From: Alteromonas sp. 5E99-2
Lineage (GTDB): Bacteria > Pseudomonadota > Gammaproteobacteria > Enterobacterales > Alteromonadaceae
DNA length: 64,000 bases
Reading direction: 5' to 3'
Assembly (NCBI RefSeq): GCF_017368475.1
Contig: NZ_JAFNJE010000004.1
Coordinates: 124,001 to 188,000, forward strand
Below are positions 63,539 to 64,000 of the stretch, piece by piece; positions within the stretch are counted from its first letter, which is position 1, and every line of letters starts with the position of its first letter. The notes below the pieces were generated by a model. It was not told the origin of the DNA. It ran no database searches and saw nothing but the letters and a program-made list of their open reading frames with translations. The position numbers and the translations under genes are program-made.

Positions 63539-64000
63539 ATGACCCTAGACTTAAACCACTACCCGACTCTTTCATTGGCGTCTACACCCGACGAAATGCG
63601 TAAATTGAGTCAAGACCAACTCAAATTACTCAGTGAAGAATTACGTGCATACTTACTCGCCAGTGTGAGTCAAAGTAGCGGTCACTTTGCTTCTGGGTTA
63701 GGCACGGTTGAACTGACAGTCGCATTACATTATGTGTATCAGACACCTTTTGACCGACTGATTTGGGATGTGGGCCATCAAGCTTACCCTCACAAAATAC
63801 TCACGGGTAGAGCTGAACAAATGTCGAGTATTCGTCAAAAAGACGGATTACATCCTTTTCCTTGGCCTCCAGAAAGCCAATTCGATACATTCGCAGTAGG
63901 CCATTCATCCACATCCATCAGTGCCGCTTTGGGTATGGCTATTGCCGCAGAGAAAGAGAACAAGGGCCGACGAGTGGTATCGGTTATTGGAGATGGTGCG
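63539..64000 (+). CDS. dxs: 1-deoxy-D-xylulose-5-phosphate synthase Dxs (partial)
   Basis: First enzyme of the non-mevalonate isoprenoid pathway, thiamine-diphosphate dependent. The visible 154 residues start [23 protein letters not shown] and include [38 protein letters not shown] and [14 protein letters not shown]. The frame runs off the window at the start of the GDGA thiamine-binding motif. It lies 29 bases after ispA. Confidence 0.96.
   Translation, partial: MTLDLNHYPTLSLASTPDEMRKLSQDQLKLLSEELRAYLLASVSQSSGHFASGLGTVELTVALHYVYQTPFDRLIWDVGHQAYPHKILTGRAEQMSSIRQKDGLHPFPWPPESQFDTFAVGHSSTSISAALGMAIAAEKENKGRRVVSVIGDGA

Noticed and set aside
1-64000. tRNA, rRNA, CRISPR arrays, phage attachment sites
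   Set aside because: I looked for cloverleaf-type inverted repeats, direct spacer repeats and integrase genes by eye and saw none; a covariance or repeat search would be decisive.

Overview
The window looks like the chromosome of a marine gammaproteobacterium of the Alteromonadales kind. The evidence is an FlrABC flagellar hierarchy, a sodium-type PomAB stator, several short flagellins without a D2/D3 insert, a Maf/pseudaminic-acid flagellin-glycosylation island like those of Shewanella and relatives, an ECF-sigma/ChrR stress locus, and the xseB-ispA-dxs order. The DNA is AT-rich. I saw no rRNA, tRNA or CRISPR array.

Left to right: (1) 1-12128, minus strand, the basal-body/export/motor operon fliEFGHIJKLMNOPQR (fliR runs off the edge), read from a strong sigma-54 promoter at 12195-12212. 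(2) 12230-16211, minus, the regulators flrC, flrB and flrA, with a sigma-54 promoter before flrB. (3) 16359-17156, a divergent flagellin-like gene. (4) 17354-21702, plus, a five-gene acyl cassette: PseH-like GNAT, acyl carrier protein, AMP-forming ligase, LuxE-like acyl-protein synthetase, LuxC-like acyl reductase. (5) 21726-30171, minus, a very large Maf glycosyltransferase-like protein and pseG-I-F-C-B. (6) 30358-35557, an fdtA-C-B-type dTDP-amino-sugar cassette, a pseudogene broken by an IS3-family element, and a GT61 glycosyltransferase. (7) 35634-42506, minus, fliT-like, fliS, fliD, flaG, three full flagellins and one decayed mini-flagellin, with sigma-28 promoters, terminators and repeated intergenic pieces. 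(8) 42745-43689, plus, a sialidase-superfamily protein. (9) 43704-51339, minus, flgFGHIJKL from a near-perfect sigma-54 promoter. (10) 51512-60167, an ECF sigma/ChrR locus with a lipid-modification operon (SnoaL-like, SDR, FAD amine oxidase, DUF1365, cyclopropane-synthase-like) and an FAD oxidoreductase/transporter pair; four promoters in it share a TGATC -35 box and 17-18 bp spacing. (11) 60389-62110, pomAB. (12) 62348-64000, xseB, ispA and partial dxs.

Together regions 1-9 and 11 form most of one polar-flagellum locus: FlrA and sigma-54 start the hierarchy, FlrBC activates hook/rod genes, sigma-28 drives the late flagellins, and an embedded island makes CMP-pseudaminic acid and probably transfers it to flagellin through Maf. 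The least explained parts are the ACP/ligase/LuxE/LuxC cassette inside that island, the sialidase-like gene between flagellins and hook genes, plus-strand sigma-54-like promoters between minus-strand flagellin genes, and the reach of the predicted ECF/ChrR regulon.
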